This document shows positions 61,643 to 64,000 of a DNA stretch of 64,000 nucleotides, piece after piece. Positions within the stretch are counted from its first letter, which is position 1, and every line of letters starts with the position of its first letter. The notes below the pieces were generated by a model. That model did not search any database. It was not told where the DNA came from and worked only from the letters and a program-made list of their open reading frames with translations. Made by a program: the position numbers and the translations under genes. Source of the stretch: Aldehydirespirator sp965261105 (GTDB taxonomy: Bacteria > Actinomycetota > Acidimicrobiia > Acidimicrobiales > Aldehydirespiratoraceae); the NCBI GenBank assembly GCA_965261105.1, contig CBDHCM010000006.1, positions 4,526,001-4,590,000 of the forward strand, read 5' to 3'.

Positions 61643-62068
61643 ATGACCGACGAACGCTTCCATAGAGCCGTGTACGTGATCTCGGTGGCCGCCGAGCTTG
61701 CCGGGATGCATCCCCAGACGCTTCGGATCTACGAGCGCAAGGGCCTGCTGGCCCCGGCTCGCACCGCTGGTGGCAGCCGCCGCTACAGCGATGCCGACCT
61801 GGCACTGCTGGAGCGCATCGCGGACCTCACCGACTCCGGACTCAACCTCGTCGGGGTGCAGCGCGTCCTGGAGCTCGAAAGCGAGATCGCCGAGCTGCGG
61901 GTCCAGCTTTCCGAGGCGCGTCAGGCTCACGAGGACCACCTGGCGGAACTGACCGCCCGCGGCTTCAACCCCGGCAGCCGCCTCCCAGCGATTCAACCGA
62001 AGAGGCCGGTGACGCTGTACCGCGCCCGGCGCGAACCGGGCGCCGGCACCTATCCGAGCGGCGGCTAG
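61643..62068 (+). CDS. hspR: Heat shock repressor HspR (MerR family)
   Basis: The 141-residue regulator starts at ATG 61643 (MTDERFHRAVYVISVAAELA) and has a MerR winged helix (GMHPQTLRIYERKGLL, GGSRRYSDADLALLERIADL) and a coiled coil (VLELESEIAELRVQLSEA). It binds HAIR sites with DnaK as co-repressor in studied actinobacteria, and the operon has such a site upstream of dnaK. Its presence between dnaJ and clpB is typical. Confidence 0.94.
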   Translation: MTDERFHRAVYVISVAAELAGMHPQTLRIYERKGLLAPARTAGGSRRYSDADLALLERIADLTDSGLNLVGVQRVLELESEIAELRVQLSEARQAHEDHLAELTARGFNPGSRLPAIQPKRPVTLYRARREPGAGTYPSGG

Positions 62069-62081
62069 GAGCGGCGCGACA

Positions 62082-64000
62082 ATGGCTCTGGACCCCAAGC
62101 GCTGGACGCTCAAGACGACGGAGGCCTTCTCGGCCGCCACCGAGGCGGCCCGGTCGGCCTCGCATGCCGAGGTCACGCCCGACCACCTCCTCATCGCACT
62201 GCTCGCACAGGCCGAGGGGCTGGTGCTGCCCATGCTGCACTCCGCGGGCGTCGACCCCAAGTCCGTGCTGGACAGGGCCCAGCAGGCGGTGGCCACCCTG
62301 CCCCGCGCCTACGGATCCGACGTCGGCATCTCCCGCCAACTGCACGGCGTGCTCACCGACGCCGACAACGTGCGCGCCAACCTCACCGACGACTATCTGT
62401 CCACCGAGCACCTGGTGCTGGCGCTGGGCGACCATCTGGACCTCGACCGCGAGCTGCTGCTCAAGGTGCTGCACGACGTGCGGGGCAGCCACCGGGTGAC
62501 GACCAAGGCGCCCGAGGACACCTACCAGGCGCTGGAGCGCTACAGCCGGGACCTCACTGCGGAGGCCCAGGCCGGCGGGTTGGACCCGGTGATAGGCCGC
62601 GACGACGAGATCCGGCGGGTGATCAGGGTCCTGGCCCGGCGCCGCAAGAACAACCCGGTGCTGATCGGCGAGCCCGGCGTGGGCAAGACCGCCATCGTGG
62701 AGGGCCTGGCCCAGCGGATCGTCGACGGCGATGTGCCTGACAGCCTGGCCAACAAGCGCCTTGTGGTGCTGGACCTGGCCGCGATGGTGGCCGGCGCCAA
62801 GTACCGGGGCGAGTTCGAGGAGCGGCTGCAGGCAGTGCTGGCCGAGATCACCGAGGCTGGCGGCGAGGTCGTCACGTTCATCGACGAGCTCCACACCGTG
62901 GTTGGCGCCGGCGGCGCCGAGGGTGCCATGGACGCCGGCAGCATGCTCAAGCCCATGCTGGCCCGGGGAGCGCTGCGCATGGTGGGCGCCACCACGCTCG
63001 ACGAGTACCGCAAGCACCTCGAGACCGACGCCGCATTGGAGCGTCGCTTCCAGCCGGTGCTGGTGGAGCCGCCCTCCGTCGAGGCCACCGTGGCCATCCT
63101 GCGGGGCTTGCGCGAGCGCTACGAGGTCCATCACGGTGTGCGCATCAAGGACTCGGCCCTGATCGCCGCGGCCGAGCTGTCGGATCGCTACATCACCGGA
63201 CGGTTCCTGCCCGACAAGGCCATCGACCTCATCGACGAGGCGGCCAGCTCCCTGCGCATCGAGATCGACTCGGTGCCGACCGAGATCGACGTCGTGGAGC
63301 GCCGCCTGCGCCTGCTGGAGATGGAGCGTGTCGCGCTCGCCTCCGAGACCGACGACACCTCCCGTGAGCGGCTCGACGGCCTAGAGCGCGAGATTGCCGA
63401 CCTCACCGAGGAGTCCTCCGCGCTCACCGCCCGATGGCAGGCCGAGAAGGAGGCCATCGGGGTCATCCGATCGCTCAAGGAGGAGCTGGAGACCCGCCGG
63501 TCCGACCTCGAGCGCGAGCCCGACCTGGAGCGGGCCGCCGAGCTCCGCTACGGCATCATCCCAAGCCTGGAGCGTCGCATCGACGAGGCCACCGGCCGCC
63601 TGGCGGAGCTGCAGCGCGTCTGCTCGATGCTCACCGAGGAGGTCGACACTGACCACATCGCGGCTGTGGTCAGCCGCTCGACCGGCGTGCCCGTGTCCCG
63701 TCTGATGGAGGGCGAGGCAGCCAAGCTGATCCACCTGGAGGAGCATCTGCATGAGCGGGTAGTGGGCCAGGACGAGGCGGTGAGCGTGGTGGCCAACGCC
63801 ATCCGCCGCAGCCGTGTCGGCCTCGGCGACCCCCACCGACCCATCGGCAGCTTCCTGTTCCTGGGCCCCACCGGTGTGGGCAAGACCGAGCTGGCCCGGT
63901 CCCTGGCCGCATTCCTGTTCGACGACGAGCAGGCCATGGTGCGCATCGACATGTCGGAGTACCTGGAGAAGCACTCCGTGTCGCGCCTCATCGGGGCACC
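62082..64000 (+). CDS. clpB: ATP-dependent disaggregase ClpB (partial, cut by the window end)
   Basis: Starts at ATG 62082, 13 bases after hspR, and runs open to the last base (639 codons). The N domain (about 1-140), AAA1 with Walker A LIGEPGVGKTAIVEG (about 195) and Walker B VVTFIDELHTVVGAGG, the coiled-coil M domain (about 390-510), and the start of AAA2 with Walker A FLGPTGVGKTELARS (about 595) and MVRIDMSEY are visible. The remaining 200 or so residues lie outside. It works with the DnaK system to dissolve aggregates. Confidence 0.95.
   Translation, partial: MALDPKRWTLKTTEAFSAATEAARSASHAEVTPDHLLIALLAQAEGLVLPMLHSAGVDPKSVLDRAQQAVATLPRAYGSDVGISRQLHGVLTDADNVRANLTDDYLSTEHLVLALGDHLDLDRELLLKVLHDVRGSHRVTTKAPEDTYQALERYSRDLTAEAQAGGLDPVIGRDDEIRRVIRVLARRRKNNPVLIGEPGVGKTAIVEGLAQRIVDGDVPDSLANKRLVVLDLAAMVAGAKYRGEFEERLQAVLAEITEAGGEVVTFIDELHTVVGAGGAEGAMDAGSMLKPMLARGALRMVGATTLDEYRKHLETDAALERRFQPVLVEPPSVEATVAILRGLRERYEVHHGVRIKDSALIAAAELSDRYITGRFLPDKAIDLIDEAASSLRIEIDSVPTEIDVVERRLRLLEMERVALASETDDTSRERLDGLEREIADLTEESSALTARWQAEKEAIGVIRSLKEELETRRSDLEREPDLERAAELRYGIIPSLERRIDEATGRLAELQRVCSMLTEEVDTDHIAAVVSRSTGVPVSRLMEGEAAKLIHLEEHLHERVVGQDEAVSVVANAIRRSRVGLGDPHRPIGSFLFLGPTGVGKTELARSLAAFLFDDEQAMVRIDMSEYLEKHSVSRLIGA

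Overview
The window is high-GC DNA from an actinobacterium, most likely an Acidimicrobiia-type lineage. That placement is an inference. It rests on the dnaK-grpE-dnaJ-hspR-clpB order with a HAIR-type operator, pknB beside trpG, ATGA/GTGA stop-start overlaps throughout the operons, and an S-layer-homology remnant carrying a GCGDG motif. GC is high almost everywhere and falls visibly in two blocks (about 35.8-39.2 kb and 43.5-45.5 kb) that look horizontally acquired.

Layout. 0-7 kb: end of an HNH nuclease gene, then on the minus strand the haem operon hemA-hemC-hemD-hemB-hemL, followed by a small Cys-rich protein and a YceI-like anchored protein. 7-8.9 kb: proC, a SAM hydroxide adenosyltransferase (DUF62) and a 29-residue membrane peptide, linked by 4-base overlaps. 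8.9-10.5 kb: a complete IS1380-family element with a frameshifted transposase. 10.6-23.8 kb: a methylated-amine region. The minus strand carries GmaS-like glutamine synthetase, a betainyl-CoA thioesterase-like protein and an EamA transporter; the plus strand carries MgsA/B/C-like N-methylglutamate synthase subunits, two FAD-GcvT dehydrogenases, a non-pyrrolysine MttB-family methyltransferase and a ferredoxin. Together they suggest capture of methylamine nitrogen, oxidative demethylation of N-methyl compounds to tetrahydrofolate, and betaine/carnitine use. 23.8-27.4 kb: ABC exporter with adaptor and lipoprotein. 27.5-29.3 kb: ISL3 element and an IS1380 end remnant. 29.4-35.5 kb: EF-G-like GTPase, tRNA-Arg, IlvE, a two-component system and a lipoprotein.

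35.6-39.8 kb: two paralogous DNA methyltransferase-HNH fusions, one with a damaged HNH site and a HicA-like C-terminus, then a MITE-like element. 40-43.3 kb: tRNA-Ser genes, a pectin-acetylesterase-like lipoprotein, prephenate dehydratase and an MBL hydrolase. 43.3-45.7 kb: an AT-rich two-gene ATPase plus PD-(D/E)XK-nuclease module, bracketed by the MBL gene and a decayed copy of its 3' end. 45.7-53.7 kb: sarcosine-oxidase-like protein, tRNA-Leu, PP2C phosphatase, PknB, TrpG, and an ETF:quinone-oxidoreductase-like Fe-S membrane protein. 53.7-57.1 kb: an internally deleted type IIG-like methyltransferase, an SLH pseudogene and a frameshifted small gene, bracketed by a decayed gpm 3' end and intact gpm. 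58-64 kb: the HspR-controlled chaperone operon, with clpB cut by the window edge.

Most noteworthy are (1) repeated short tandem duplications (16-38 bp) placed on translation starts or leaders, including a four-unit array of GTGA-coupled mini-ORFs before the EamA gene; (2) two cargo islands, each flanked by a host gene and a degraded copy of that gene's 3' end; (3) the ATPase-nuclease module and the methyltransferase-HNH-HicA chimera.
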